The notes beneath the pieces are model-generated. The model was not told where the DNA came from, did no database searches, and worked only from the letters and a program-made list of their open reading frames with translations. Shown one piece after another: positions 7,907-17,150 of a stretch of 64,000 nt of DNA (the first letter of the stretch is position 1; each line of letters begins with the position of its first letter). The stretch is from positions 102,389 to 166,388 of the forward strand of contig NZ_BMYO01000011.1 in NCBI RefSeq assembly GCF_014652315.1, given 5' to 3'. The position numbers and the translations under genes are program-made. The stretch is from Jeongeupia chitinilytica. Lineage in GTDB: Bacteria; Pseudomonadota; Gammaproteobacteria; Burkholderiales; Chitinibacteraceae.

Positions 7907-10900
7907 GCCACCGCCACCGGCTGGTCGCGCAGGCTGCCGACGACCGTGCCCGCTTCGTCGGTGACGAAGACCAGCGCGCGGCCGGCGGCCAGTGTCGTCG
8001 TGTAGCTGCGGCCGGTCCCAAGGTCGTGCCACGCCAGCGCATGATCACGCGCCGCTTCGGACACGACGATCCACAGTGTGCGGTCGGCAAACGCCTGCCG
8101 GTGCAACGCCACGCCCTCGGGTGCATCGCCAAGCCAGCGCCACGGCAGCGTCACGCCAGCGCGGACCAGCGCATGGCGGTACAGCGCGTCGAGCACGTCG
8201 GTACGCTGGTTCAGCTCCAGCGGCAGCGGGCACCACAGCAGCCGGCCGCGCCCCATGGTCCGTTCGACCAGCCCATCGCCGTCGCCGGTGCTGAGGCGGG
8301 CGATCGCTTCGCCGCCGAAGCTCGCGCGCCAGCGCCGCTCAGCCAGCAGCAGCGTTTCTTCGCGATTCAGGTTGCGCGTGCCAGCACCGGCAATCCGTCC
8401 GGTCGGCCGCCAGTATTCGTCCAGATCGGCCGGTCCGGTCAGCAGCACGGTGATGTCGTGCCGGTCGAGCAGCGCTTCGAGCGCCGCCCAGGTGGCGCGG
8501 TTGAGGTTGTGCGGGCTGGGCAGCAGGATCAGCTTCGGCGGGTTGGCGAACAGGTCCGAGAGGTCGTGATCGCCGACCGCGCGCAGCGGCAGGCCGAGTT
8601 CGAACAGCGCGCTGCGCACCAGTGCCTGCGTCGCGTCCAAGGTCGAGCGTCGGTTGCTGTAGTCGTTGCTGAACGGGTAGACGACCGCAACGTCGGGCAA
8701 CTGGCGCTCGGTCAGCCGCGCGCCGTGGGCACCGAACAGCGCACCGAACGCGGCAGTGACTTCGGCCTCGGGCTTCATCGAGCCGTCGGCGCGGCAGGCG
8801 CCGATGTGCGACTCGTTGATGTTGTCCATGTGGTAGTTGATGTTCCAGATCCAGTGCACCGCGCCGGCGTTGCCGAACGCGTACGACCACGCGTACTTGC
8901 GCTCGAGCAGCGCGTACAGCTCGGCCTCGCTGCGGCGCGAGCGGCCGTCCGGGCGCTCGACGTGCATGATGCCGGTCTCCTGCACGACGTTCGGCGCGTT
9001 CGGCGTCTTGCTGAACAGGCTGTCCCAGCCCAGCGCGTCGTTCAGCCACCAGCTGTGCACCGTCGTGTAGTCGACCGCGTCGGCGTAGAAGAACGGCGAC
9101 GGCCGCTGCTGGCCCAGTGCCTCGTCCTGGCCGACGCAGACCAGCGCACCGGGGGCCCCCTCTGGAGCAAGGTTGCGGATCGTCTGCGCCAGATCGGCCG
9201 CCCATTCGGCATGCGCATGCTGCGTGAACAGCGCGTAGTCGAGCCAGATGCCGTGCTGCTTCGGCAGGATTTCGGTGGTGTTGAAGCCGATCTCGTCCGG
9301 CTGCGGTGGCCGCAGTGCCGACCAGTCCGGCAGTTGCGCCGGACTGACGTCCCACGCGGCCTGCCAGTGGGCAAGGTCCGGGTTGCGGGCCTGCAGGTAG
9401 CGGCGGAATGCCTCCATCTCGAACGCGTCGCCGAGCGAGCGCGGGCCGACGAAGATGCGGGCCGGGTCGAACAGCGACGGTTCGTTGATCAGGTCCCAGT
9501 GTACCCGGCGGGTTTCGGTGTGGCGGCCGACGATGGCGCGGATGAAGCGCTTCTGCGCGGCGCGCGAACGCGGGTCGAGGTAAGGGTTCGCGCCTTCCCA
9601 TGCTTCGGGCGTGAACGCGAAGAAGGTAAAGCAGCACTCAAGATCGTGCAGCGCGGCGGTGTGGATGAAGGCATCGATCGCGCGCAGTGCTGCCTCGTTG
9701 GCGTGGCCGTCGACGAACATCAGCTGCCGCCATGCACTCCACACGCCGGTGCGCAGGTAGTTGACGCCCATCCCGGCCAGCGTCGCCATGTCGTCGTCCC
9801 AGACGGCAACATTGGGCAGCTGCAGGAATTTGCGGTGCACGTCGCTCGCCATGTACGTCATGCCGACCACCGGCATGGGTTTGCCGTCACGCATCAGGTA
9901 ATCGCGGCCGGCGGCAAGACGCTCGCCGCGCGCCAGCAGCGCGTCGTCGCGCCCCCAGAAGCCCTGCTGCAGATGCACGCTGCCGCCGCCGTCGTGATGC
10001 AGCGCCGCACTGATCCGGTACAGGCCCGGGCAAACCGCTTCGGGCAGTGAAATCCTTAGTGACGCCGCGCCATCGTGCATGTCGAGATCGAAGCGGCTGC
10101 CGAACACCGGTTCGTCGTCCAGCGACACCTGCAGCGCCAGTTGCCAGTGCCGCGACGGCGTTGCGCCAAGCGCCTCGCCCTGCACGGTCAGGCTCACGGT
10201 TTCGCCGGGGTGGTAGCAGGCGTAATCGGGCTTGATCCACCACTCGGTCACGCCGAGTGCCGCGTGCGCGACCAGCGCCAGCAGCGCCGCGACGCCGCCG
10301 TTGGCCCAGAAGGCCGCGTCGGGCTCGATGTTGGCGAACACCTGCCGCGAACCGGCCGCCGCGCCACGCAGGCGTTCGATCAGCACCACCGGGCTGGCGA
10401 TCGCATGGCCGGCCGCGTTGCGTGCACTCAGCAGCGGGTAGATCCGCGCATCCATCGGCCCGGCCGAACCCGAGTCGAGCGGCTGGTCCTTGTCCCTGGT
10501 CGGCATCAGCACGAAGCCGTCGGTGGCCGCAGCCGACGAGAATGCGGCGAGATGGTCGGCGAGCCAGCGGTACCCGGCGCCGGCGGTCAGCGTCTCGGCG
10601 CTGCCCACATCGACGGCGAGCATTTCGTGGATGTCGAGGTCGCGGAACAGCGCCGCCTGCCCGCTGACGGTGCCGTCGGCATCGACCGGGCGCGAGAACG
10701 GCTGCCGGCCCAGCGTCACCAGATGCCCGCCGCGCGCGACGAAACCGCACAGCGCCGGCCATGCCGCACGCGGCACATGGGCGCCGTGCAGGTGCAGCAG
10801 CACGTCGCCGGCACCGGCCTCCGCCAGTGCGGCCGCAAGCCCGGCCGCAGCCGTGGTCGCACCGAACGCGGACAGGCTGCCGCTGTCGGGACGGATGCCG

Positions 10901-10941
10901 GCAAACGGAAACGACGGGTCGTAGAAAACGATATGGGCCAT
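7903..10941 (-). CDS. Large clan GH-A-like glycoside hydrolase (GH42/GH5-like)
   Basis: A 1012-residue protein without a signal peptide, so probably cytoplasmic. The first 230 or so residues look like a flavodoxin/amidotransferase-like Rossmann domain, followed by a beta-sandwich (YHPGETVSLTVQGEALG). The central (beta/alpha)8 region carries VHWDLINEPS, with E487 as likely acid/base, and NVVQETGI, with E655 as likely nucleophile. A second Rossmann-like region (VAVVYPFSNDYSNRR to LLPSPHNLNRATW) resembles the GH42 trimerisation domain. The exact family and substrate are uncertain; a beta-galactosidase, beta-mannosidase or beta-glucosidase activity is plausible, and the adjacent AGE enzyme favours a mannose- or glucose-containing substrate. 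The ATG at 10941 has AGGA closely upstream. It is the first gene of the operon and divergent from the GH18-LytTR gene. Confidence 0.75.
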   Translation of the reverse strand: MAHIVFYDPSFPFAGIRPDSGSLSAFGATTAAAGLAAALAEAGAGDVLLHLHGAHVPRAAWPALCGFVARGGHLVTLGRQPFSRPVDADGTVSGQAALFRDLDIHEMLAVDVGSAETLTAGAGYRWLADHLAAFSSAAATDGFVLMPTRDKDQPLDSGSAGPMDARIYPLLSARNAAGHAIASPVVLIERLRGAAAGSRQVFANIEPDAAFWANGGVAALLALVAHAALGVTEWWIKPDYACYHPGETVSLTVQGEALGATPSRHWQLALQVSLDDEPVFGSRFDLDMHDGAASLRISLPEAVCPGLYRISAALHHDGGGSVHLQQGFWGRDDALLARGERLAAGRDYLMRDGKPMPVVGMTYMASDVHRKFLQLPNVAVWDDDMATLAGMGVNYLRTGVWSAWRQLMFVDGHANEAALRAIDAFIHTAALHDLECCFTFFAFTPEAWEGANPYLDPRSRAAQKRFIRAIVGRHTETRRVHWDLINEPSLFDPARIFVGPRSLGDAFEMEAFRRYLQARNPDLAHWQAAWDVSPAQLPDWSALRPPQPDEIGFNTTEILPKQHGIWLDYALFTQHAHAEWAADLAQTIRNLAPEGAPGALVCVGQDEALGQQRPSPFFYADAVDYTTVHSWWLNDALGWDSLFSKTPNAPNVVQETGIMHVERPDGRSRRSEAELYALLERKYAWSYAFGNAGAVHWIWNINYHMDNINESHIGACRADGSMKPEAEVTAAFGALFGAHGARLTERQLPDVAVVYPFSNDYSNRRSTLDATQALVRSALFELGLPLRAVGDHDLSDLFANPPKLILLPSPHNLNRATWAALEALLDRHDITVLLTGPADLDEYWRPTGRIAGAGTRNLNREETLLLAERRWRASFGGEAIARLSTGDGDGLVERTMGRGRLLWCPLPLELNQRTDVLDALYRHALVRAGVTLPWRWLGDAPEGVALHRQAFADRTLWIVVSEAARDHALAWHDLGTGRSYTTTLAAGRALVFVTDEAGTVVGSLRDQPVAVA

Positions 10942-10994
10942 GACATCCTCGCGGGCGGATCGACTGGCAACCGGCAGACAAGGCCCGGCACCAA

Positions 10995-11026
10995 TTGTTT
11001 ACTGAAAATTTGTTTTTACTAAACAA
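10995..11026. promoter_or_regulatory. AT-rich dyad, candidate LacI operator/promoter
   Basis: In an otherwise GC-rich intergenic region there is TTGTTTA (10995-11001) and TAAACAA (11020-11026) in inverted orientation. A tighter dyad, TTGTTT-n5-AAACAA (11010-11026), has the size of a LacI-family operator. On the minus strand the elements read as repeated AGTAAA..ACAA units. The site lies about 54 bp upstream of the hydrolase ATG and about 130 bp upstream of the divergent GH18-LytTR gene. Confidence 0.5.
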
Positions 11027-11153
11027 CTTCGGCCATTGTGACGCCGAAACCGCCCGATCGGCAAGCCGGTTGTCGGCTGCCGGCCGGCACTGGCGGATGG
11101 TGCACCGCATCCTAGAATCGCCCCCCGGTCGGCCGGTGCCGACGGAGCCCGCC

Positions 11154-13322
11154 ATGCGCCTGAGCCTCGCCATTCTTGCCCTGTTGACGGCCGCGTTTGC
11201 CCATGCCGGCCCGCGGCTGATCGGCTACTTCCCTTTCTGGGCCAGCTACAGCCATGGCGCCAGTCTGGCCGACGCACCGGCCGAGCAGCTGACCGACCTG
11301 ATCTATGCCTATGCCCGGCTCGGACCCGACGGTACCGTGGCGCCGGGCGACTTTTTCGCCGACCTGGTCAAGATCCATCAGGGCGACACGCTGTATCGCG
11401 GCAACTATGCGGTGATCCCGCTGTTGCACCAGCGCAACCCGCAGCTCAACGTGCTGATTTCGGTCGGCGGCTGGAACTGGTCGGCGCATCTCTCGAACGT
11501 TGCTGCCGATCCGGGCAAGCGCCGGCGCTTCGTCGCGACGACGCTGGCGCTGTTCGACCGTTACGGCTTTGACGGCCTCGAGATCGACTGGCGCTTTCCG
11601 GTCGTCGGCGGCCATCCCGAGACCGGCAAGCGCGCCGACGACGGCGCCAACCTCCAGCGGCTGGTGCACGAGCTGCGCACCGGTTGCGCCCGCCGGCCGC
11701 GCTGCGTCATCGCGCTGACGGTCAGTCCGCAGGCCGAACAGCGCGCCGGACTGGCGCTGCCGGCCCTGCTGGCCGACATCGATTTCGTGTCGCTGATCGC
11801 CACCGACTTCCACGGCAGCTGGAGCGCGCGGACCGGGCACAAGTCGCCGCTCCACGCGCCGGCAGACCAGCCGAGCATTGCCGCCGCCGTCGCGGCACTG
11901 AAGGCCGGCGGACTGCCCGGCAACAAGCTGGTACTGGCGCTGCCGGCACAGGGTGTAGCCTGGCAGGGGGTTTCGCCGGCCGGACTCGGCCAGCCGCACC
12001 GCGGCGTGCCGCTCGGCACCTGGGACAACGAGCAGACCGGCCCCAGCGGGATCTTCACCGACCGCGAAATCGGCCGGATGATCGCCAGCGGCGAGTTCGA
12101 GCGCCGCTGGGACGACGGCGCGCAGGCCGAAACGCTGTACCGGCGCAGCGACGGCCTGCTGCTGTCGTTCGAAAGCCCGCGCGCGCTGGCCGCCAAGCTG
12201 GACTTCGCCGACCGCGAAGGACTGGCCGGCATCGGCCTGTGGGAGCTCAGCAGCGATGCCGAAGACGGTCTGCTCGCGCAGGCCTACGCCCATCACCATC
12301 CGTGGGCCGCACGCTGGCAGCAGTTGCGGCAGGCCGCCCGCACCGTCTTGCCCTGGCTGGCCGGTGTCGCATTCGGCGGCCTGCTCGGGGCCTTGCTGCT
12401 GGCGTGGCGGCTGCACACCCGCCGGCGCAACGAGGCCGCCCGCCATGGCGAGGTGGTCCGCGTGCTCAACGCGCTGCCGGCGCAACTGGACCGGACGATC
12501 GCCACGATCGACGCCGGCAAGCGGCGGCTTGCCACGCAGCCGGTCACCGAGCCGATCGATGTCGCCGTACTCGACACGCTGGCCGAACGCAGCGATGCAC
12601 TGCGAACGCAACTGCTGCCGCTGACGCAGTCCGGTACGCAGGCTGCCGCGACCGCACCGCTGCGCGATCTTGAACGCTTCAGCGGTGCGATCGCCGGGGA
12701 GCGCAGTCTCGAATGCATGCTCGACGCCATGGTGCGCTTCCTCGGCGACGATCCGCGCATCGACGCGGCCGACATCCGCGACGACGAAGCGGCCGGCAGC
12801 GACGTGCTGTGCCTCGATGCCGACCGCTGCGGCGCGCGCTTCAGCCACGACACGCTCGCCGATTACAGCCTGGTGCTGCGTTTCCGCGCCCCGCTTTCGC
12901 TTGATGACGAAGCCTATTTCCGCAGTCTGGCCAGCCAGGTCGTGCTGATCCGCCGCCAGCTGCACGAACTGGCCCGCCAGCCGCAGTTGCTGGCCGAACT
13001 GCACGAAGTCGCCAGCCGGCGCGAGCGGCTGCATTTCATCCGTGCCGAGCGCGGTTACAGCGGCATCCACGCCGGCGGACTGACGGCGCCGGTCTACATC
13101 ACCCTGCGGCTGCGGGCGATCCGGCTCTATTTCGACGAGCTGGTGCAGGTGCACCGTTCCTACCTCGTCCGGCCGCAGGCGGTCAGCGGCTGCCGCCGTA
13201 CCGGTGGCGGCGTCGAGCTGATCGTCGCCGGTCACGGCGTTCCGGTCGCACGCGGCCAGCTGGCGCGGCTGAAGACCCGCTTCCCGCACTGGTTTGTCGC
13301 GGAAGCGTCATGCACTTCGTGA
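11154..13322 (+). CDS. Membrane-bound one-component regulator: pseudo-GH18 sensor, TM, LytTR domain
   Basis: A 722-residue chimera. Residues 1-18 are a signal sequence (MRLSLAILALLTAAFAHA). Residues about 20-385 are a GH18 chitinase-like barrel starting RLIGYFPFWASYSHG, with LNVLISVGGWNWS (the SxGG strand). The catalytic strand reads DGLEIDWRFP at 140-149. GH18 enzymes need DxxDxDxE; here E143 replaces the middle Asp and R147 replaces the catalytic Glu, so hydrolysis is not expected. A transmembrane helix (WLAGVAFGGLLGALLLAW, about 400-420) follows, then a linker of about 200 residues. The LytTR DNA-binding domain (about 625-715) shows LHFIRAERGYSGIHAGG, LVQVHRSYLVRPQAV and VPVARGQLARLK. The ATG at 11154 directly precedes the signal peptide. 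The likely role is sensing chitin or chitosan oligomers in the periplasm and regulating nearby genes, the CE4 gene 174 bp downstream being the obvious target (inference). Confidence 0.85.
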   Translation: MRLSLAILALLTAAFAHAGPRLIGYFPFWASYSHGASLADAPAEQLTDLIYAYARLGPDGTVAPGDFFADLVKIHQGDTLYRGNYAVIPLLHQRNPQLNVLISVGGWNWSAHLSNVAADPGKRRRFVATTLALFDRYGFDGLEIDWRFPVVGGHPETGKRADDGANLQRLVHELRTGCARRPRCVIALTVSPQAEQRAGLALPALLADIDFVSLIATDFHGSWSARTGHKSPLHAPADQPSIAAAVAALKAGGLPGNKLVLALPAQGVAWQGVSPAGLGQPHRGVPLGTWDNEQTGPSGIFTDREIGRMIASGEFERRWDDGAQAETLYRRSDGLLLSFESPRALAAKLDFADREGLAGIGLWELSSDAEDGLLAQAYAHHHPWAARWQQLRQAARTVLPWLAGVAFGGLLGALLLAWRLHTRRRNEAARHGEVVRVLNALPAQLDRTIATIDAGKRRLATQPVTEPIDVAVLDTLAERSDALRTQLLPLTQSGTQAAATAPLRDLERFSGAIAGERSLECMLDAMVRFLGDDPRIDAADIRDDEAAGSDVLCLDADRCGARFSHDTLADYSLVLRFRAPLSLDDEAYFRSLASQVVLIRRQLHELARQPQLLAELHEVASRRERLHFIRAERGYSGIHAGGLTAPVYITLRLRAIRLYFDELVQVHRSYLVRPQAVSGCRRTGGGVELIVAGHGVPVARGQLARLKTRFPHWFVAEASCTS

Positions 13323-13496
13323 AGCCGGAGAAAACGGAAATCGACACAACCTGTTGATTAAAAATCACAATTTCCGCACTCGACCTCCATCCGTGAATTC
13401 GGCAACGCCGGCCGGGCCGGCCGATGCATGCCACTGCCATAGTGGCGCAGCCCGGCCACGCCGCCGGGCCCACAACACACAAGGATGGAGAAGACG

Positions 13497-14768
13497 ATGA
13501 ACAAGAAGAGCCTGTGGCTGGCGCTGGTTGCCGCCGGATTGATCGCCGGCCACGCCGGTGCCGCTGCCCTGCCGGTCTGGACCGACGGCGCGAACTACGC
13601 GGTCGGCAATGTCGTGCAGTATCAGGGACAGCGTTACGAAGCCACGATCGCCCACACGGCGTGGACCGGCGCCGGCTGGAATCCGGCCGACGCCGTCTCG
13701 CTGTGGAAGCCGGTCGGCCCGTGCGCCACCGCTGCCGGTGATGCATGCAATCCGGTCGGCGTCAGCTCGGCCGCGTACACGACGTGGTCCGGCGGCGCCA
13801 GGGGGGCGTACAGCCTGGTCCACGACGACCTGTGCGGCTACACCACCGACGGCCAGATCAGCTATGCCGATCCGGAACTGGCCAAGCGCGGCCTGCGCGC
13901 GGCCTTCGGCATCATCAGCGGCAACTGCGCACCGTACCACTGGCAGGCGGCCAAGCAGTTCCTCGCCCACGGCCACGAAATCTTCAGCCACAGCCGCAAC
14001 CACATGGACGCCAACACCGCGGCATGGAACAGCGCGGCGCAGATCACCGGTTCGCAGGACGACATCGCCGCCAACCTGAACGGCTACCGGCCGACCTTCT
14101 TCGCCTGGCCGTCCGACATCAGCCCCGATGCACCGATGGCCTACCTGCGCGCCCAGCCGGGCTATCTCGGCGGCCGCGCGGCCAACCGCGTCGACGAGAA
14201 CGGCAACATCCAGTACGGCATGGCCGCCGGCGTCAACGAAGCCGGCTTTACCGATCCGTTCATGATCAAGGCCGACACCTTCACCCAGTCGGGCATCTGG
14301 TCGCTGTACCCGCAGGGCAGCGAGATCCTCAACCTGCACGTCGACGCCGCCATTGCCCAGGGCGGCTGGTCGCTGCGTACCGCGCACGGCGTCAACGACG
14401 CGTCGTGGGAAACGATTCCGCTGGCGCGCTATCAGGGCCATCTCGACTACGTGAAGGCCAAGGTCGACTCGGGCGAGCTGTGGATGGCGCCACCGTCGGA
14501 CGTGATCCGCTACCGCTTTGCGCGGCAGTACTGCGCACCGACCGTCGTCACCGACGGCAACGGCCAGGCAGCGGTCCGCTTCGATGCCAACGCCGAATGC
14601 CAGCGCTACGCGACGACGCTGACGCTCGACATCGCCACCGATCGCGCCGTCACCCAGGCCGGCGCAACGCAGGGCGGCAATGCGGTGGCCATCAGCAAAC
14701 TCGATGCCAGCCACTACCGCCTGAGCGTGAATCCGCTCCAGGGCAACGTCAGCCTGCAACTGCGCTGA
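13497..14768 (+). CDS. Secreted polysaccharide deacetylase (CE4-like) with N-terminal CBM5/12
   Basis: A 423-residue exported protein with a signal peptide (1-23). A CBM5/12 module (about 26-73: VWTDGANYAVGNVVQYQGQRYEA ends at SLW) comes next, then a NodB-type deacetylase domain. Metal and catalytic residues are visible as H109-D110-D111 (motif 1; the Thr/Ser usual before DD is His here) and H165-S-R-N-H169 (motif 2, the two metal-binding His). It probably removes acetyl groups from chitin or chitooligosaccharides, yielding chitosan. The ATG at 13497 has GGAG 6 nt upstream; an ATG at 13485 is less well placed. The leader carries AAGGATGGAG, also found before the CBM protein at 27938. About 170 bp of apparently non-coding DNA follow. 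Confidence 0.85.
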   Translation: MNKKSLWLALVAAGLIAGHAGAAALPVWTDGANYAVGNVVQYQGQRYEATIAHTAWTGAGWNPADAVSLWKPVGPCATAAGDACNPVGVSSAAYTTWSGGARGAYSLVHDDLCGYTTDGQISYADPELAKRGLRAAFGIISGNCAPYHWQAAKQFLAHGHEIFSHSRNHMDANTAAWNSAAQITGSQDDIAANLNGYRPTFFAWPSDISPDAPMAYLRAQPGYLGGRAANRVDENGNIQYGMAAGVNEAGFTDPFMIKADTFTQSGIWSLYPQGSEILNLHVDAAIAQGGWSLRTAHGVNDASWETIPLARYQGHLDYVKAKVDSGELWMAPPSDVIRYRFARQYCAPTVVTDGNGQAAVRFDANAECQRYATTLTLDIATDRAVTQAGATQGGNAVAISKLDASHYRLSVNPLQGNVSLQLR

Positions 14769-14940
14769 TCGGTTCGGCGGCTGCGCCTTCGCATCTCGAT
14801 CTCATCCGATGCTCGAATCCCGCAAGGGGACTACCTCCGGGTCGTCCTCATGGACTCCACGTCCATTCCGGTTTCTGCGCTTCGGGTGAGCCCGATCTGC
14901 TTTGGCTCGCCCGCCGACCGGGCGCGTCTTTGCCAAGCGC

Positions 14941-16434
14941 TTATCCGGAGGGGATGCTCATTTCACCAGGTTTCGCCGGACCGGCCGGCAGCACGACGGT
15001 TGCAACCAGCCCGCCTTCGGCGTGGTTGGCCAGCCGGAGCTCGCCGCCGTGCGCCTGGACGATGTCGCGGGCGATGCCGAGGCCGAGGCCGGATCCGGCC
15101 TGGTTGCTCTGCCGGCCGTGTTCGAGCCGCACATAGGGCTGGAACAGCCGGGCCAGCATCTCCTCGGGTACGCCGGGGCCGTGATCGCGGATCGTCAGTT
15201 CGACCTGATCATCGAGCCGGGACAGCACGATCTCGGCCCGTTCGCCGTAGAACAACGCGTTGTCGACAAGGTTGACGATGGCGCGCTTGAGCGCCAGCGG
15301 CTTGGCAACGACCGTCGTTCCGGTGGCCGCCAGCGCGACGCTGCGCCCGGACAGCTGCGCGTCGGCGACGATCTTCTCGAGCAGGCTGTCGAGCCGGATC
15401 GCCGTGCGGTTTTCGTGGATGTCCGAGTCCTTCACGCTCTGCAGCGCGCCCTTGACCATCATGTCCAGCTCGTCGAGGTCCTCGTGGAATTCGGCGCGGG
15501 TCGTGTCGTCGTCGAGCATCTCGGTACGCAGCTTGAGCCGGGTGATCGGCGTTTTCAGGTCGTGCGAGATTGCCGCGAACAGCCGCTCGCGATCGGTCAG
15601 GTAGCGCTGGATGCGCTCGCGCATCGCGATGAAGGCCTTGGCGGTCTTGCGGTACTCGAGGCTGCCGGTCTCGGGCAGTTGCGGCTCGCCGCCCTGGCCG
15701 AAGACCTCGGCCGCGTCGGCGAGCTGTTTCAGCGGCCGCGTCAGCCAGCGCACCACCCACAGCGACAGCAGCAGTACCGCCGCCAGCGTCGCCAGCTGCA
15801 GCCCCAGCCGGTCGCGCGACAGCGGATCGGCCTTGTCGAGGAAGTACGGATCGGGCATCAGGGTGGCCAGATACAGCCAGCCACCGGGTTCGATCTCGGC
15901 CTGGATCACGAGGATCGGTGCCGGGCGCGGCTTGATGATCAGCGAGTGCTGGACCCAGTTGTCGGGCAGGTCTTCGAGCGTTGCGCCGTCATCGGACACG
16001 GCCAGCCCATCGGGCCAGGCGAAGCCGACGCGGACGTCGATCAGCCGCGGCACTTCGCGGCTCAGGGTCGCACCGACCCCTGAGGTGACGGCGTCGGCCA
16101 GCGGCGACGCGGCGATCGGGGTGATCGGCACCGCATCGCGGTTGAAGGCGACGAAGAAGCGCGTTCCACCCATCTCGTGCAGCTGTTCGATCAGGATGGG
16201 CCGGTAATTGGTCGGCAGGCTCTGGAAGAATCGGATCGCGCTGGCCGCACCGTAGGCGATGTACTGTGCCGCGCTGCGTGCCTCGTCGTTGGCGTGACTC
16301 TTGAGCTGGTTCGCCCAGATCCAGTTGCCGAGCGCCTGGGTACCGAGCACGCCGAGCACCATCACCAGCGACAGCCGGGCGGTCAGCGAGCGCGGCAGCA
16401 GCCGTTCGATCCAGCGCGAAACGCGGGTCGCCAT
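14941..16434 (-). CDS. Sensor histidine kinase (EnvZ/GtrS-like)
   Basis: A 497-residue inner-membrane kinase: TM1 about 20-40 (LSLVMVLGVLGTQALGNWIW), a periplasmic sensor of about 150 residues, TM2 near 205-225, a HAMP linker (VVRWLTRPLKQLADAAEVFG), the H-box ISHDLKTPITRLKLRTEML with phosphoacceptor H291, and an HATPase domain (NLVDNALFYG, DHGPGVPEE, GSGLGLGIARDIVQAHGG). It lies 14 bp downstream of its response regulator and in the same operon as a GtsA-like sugar-binding protein. In Pseudomonas, glucose transport is controlled by GltR/GtrS next to gtsA, so a sugar or sugar-acid stimulus is likely here. The ligand might be presented by the binding protein. Confidence 0.93.
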   Translation of the reverse strand: MATRVSRWIERLLPRSLTARLSLVMVLGVLGTQALGNWIWANQLKSHANDEARSAAQYIAYGAASAIRFFQSLPTNYRPILIEQLHEMGGTRFFVAFNRDAVPITPIAASPLADAVTSGVGATLSREVPRLIDVRVGFAWPDGLAVSDDGATLEDLPDNWVQHSLIIKPRPAPILVIQAEIEPGGWLYLATLMPDPYFLDKADPLSRDRLGLQLATLAAVLLLSLWVVRWLTRPLKQLADAAEVFGQGGEPQLPETGSLEYRKTAKAFIAMRERIQRYLTDRERLFAAISHDLKTPITRLKLRTEMLDDDTTRAEFHEDLDELDMMVKGALQSVKDSDIHENRTAIRLDSLLEKIVADAQLSGRSVALAATGTTVVAKPLALKRAIVNLVDNALFYGERAEIVLSRLDDQVELTIRDHGPGVPEEMLARLFQPYVRLEHGRQSNQAGSGLGLGIARDIVQAHGGELRLANHAEGGLVATVVLPAGPAKPGEMSIPSG

Positions 16435-16448
16435 GTTCCGCCGTCCGC

Positions 16449-17150
16449 TCAGTCCGCCGACACCGAGGCCGAGAACACGTAGCCGCTGCCGCGTACGGTC
16501 TTGATCAGCTGCGCGTCGCGGTCGCCCAGGCGCTGGCGCAACCGGCTGACCTGCACGTCAAGCGAGCGGTCGAGCGGGCCGAGGTCGCGGCCGCGGGTCG
16601 CTTCGGCCAGCCAGTTGCGGTCGAGGATTTCGCCGGGACGCTCGACCAGCAGCTTGAGCAGCTGGAAGTCGAGCCCGGTCAGCTTCACCGTCTCGCCGTC
16701 GGGCCCCGTCAGCGTGCGTTCGAGCGTATCGAGCGTGAAGCCGGCAAAGCGCAGCGCCCGCGGCGCGCTCGGCGTCGCCTCGCCCATGCGCCGGTGGATC
16801 GCCTTGATCCGCGCCAGCAGCTCGCGCGGGTTGTACGGTTTGCCGATGTAGTCGTCGGCCCCCAGCTCGAGACCGACGATCTTGTCGGTGTCGTCGGCGC
16901 TGGCGGTCAGCATGATGATGGGCACGGCCGAGCTCTTGCGCACGCGTGCGCACAGCGCGAAGCCGTCGGTGTCGGGCAGCATCACGTCGAGAATGACCAG
17001 GCTCAGCTCGTTGCGGCTGCGCTCGAACTCGGCGAGAAAGCTGGTGCCGTCATGCGCCAGCAGCACTTCGTACTGGTTCTTCTCGAGATAGGTTTTCAGC
17101 AGCGTACGGATTTTCTGGTCGTCGTCGACGAGCAGGATCTTGCGGTTCAT
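16449..17150 (-). CDS. OmpR-family response regulator
   Basis: A 233-residue regulator: an N-terminal receiver domain (KILLVDDDQKIRTLLKTYLE; acidic pocket D10-D11, phosphoacceptor D55 in LVILDVMLPDTDG, and the conserved TASADDTDKI and GADDYIGKPYNPREL) and a C-terminal winged helix (LTGLDFQLLKLLVERPGEIL and SLDVQVSRLRQRLGD, RTVRGSGYVF-like end). The ATG at 17150 overlaps the TGA of the upstream solute-binding protein gene by 4 bp, so the two are coupled. Tandem GGAAACGTAA decamers at 18566-18585, in front of the divergent sugar ABC operon, are a plausible binding site, because OmpR-type dimers bind direct repeats about 10 bp apart. Confidence 0.95.
   Translation of the reverse strand: MNRKILLVDDDQKIRTLLKTYLEKNQYEVLLAHDGTSFLAEFERSRNELSLVILDVMLPDTDGFALCARVRKSSAVPIIMLTASADDTDKIVGLELGADDYIGKPYNPRELLARIKAIHRRMGEATPSAPRALRFAGFTLDTLERTLTGPDGETVKLTGLDFQLLKLLVERPGEILDRNWLAEATRGRDLGPLDRSLDVQVSRLRQRLGDRDAQLIKTVRGSGYVFSASVSAD

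Noticed and set aside
14800..14840. tRNA-like T-loop segment (CTCGAATCCC)
   Set aside because: No acceptor stem, D arm or anticodon arm could be built around it.
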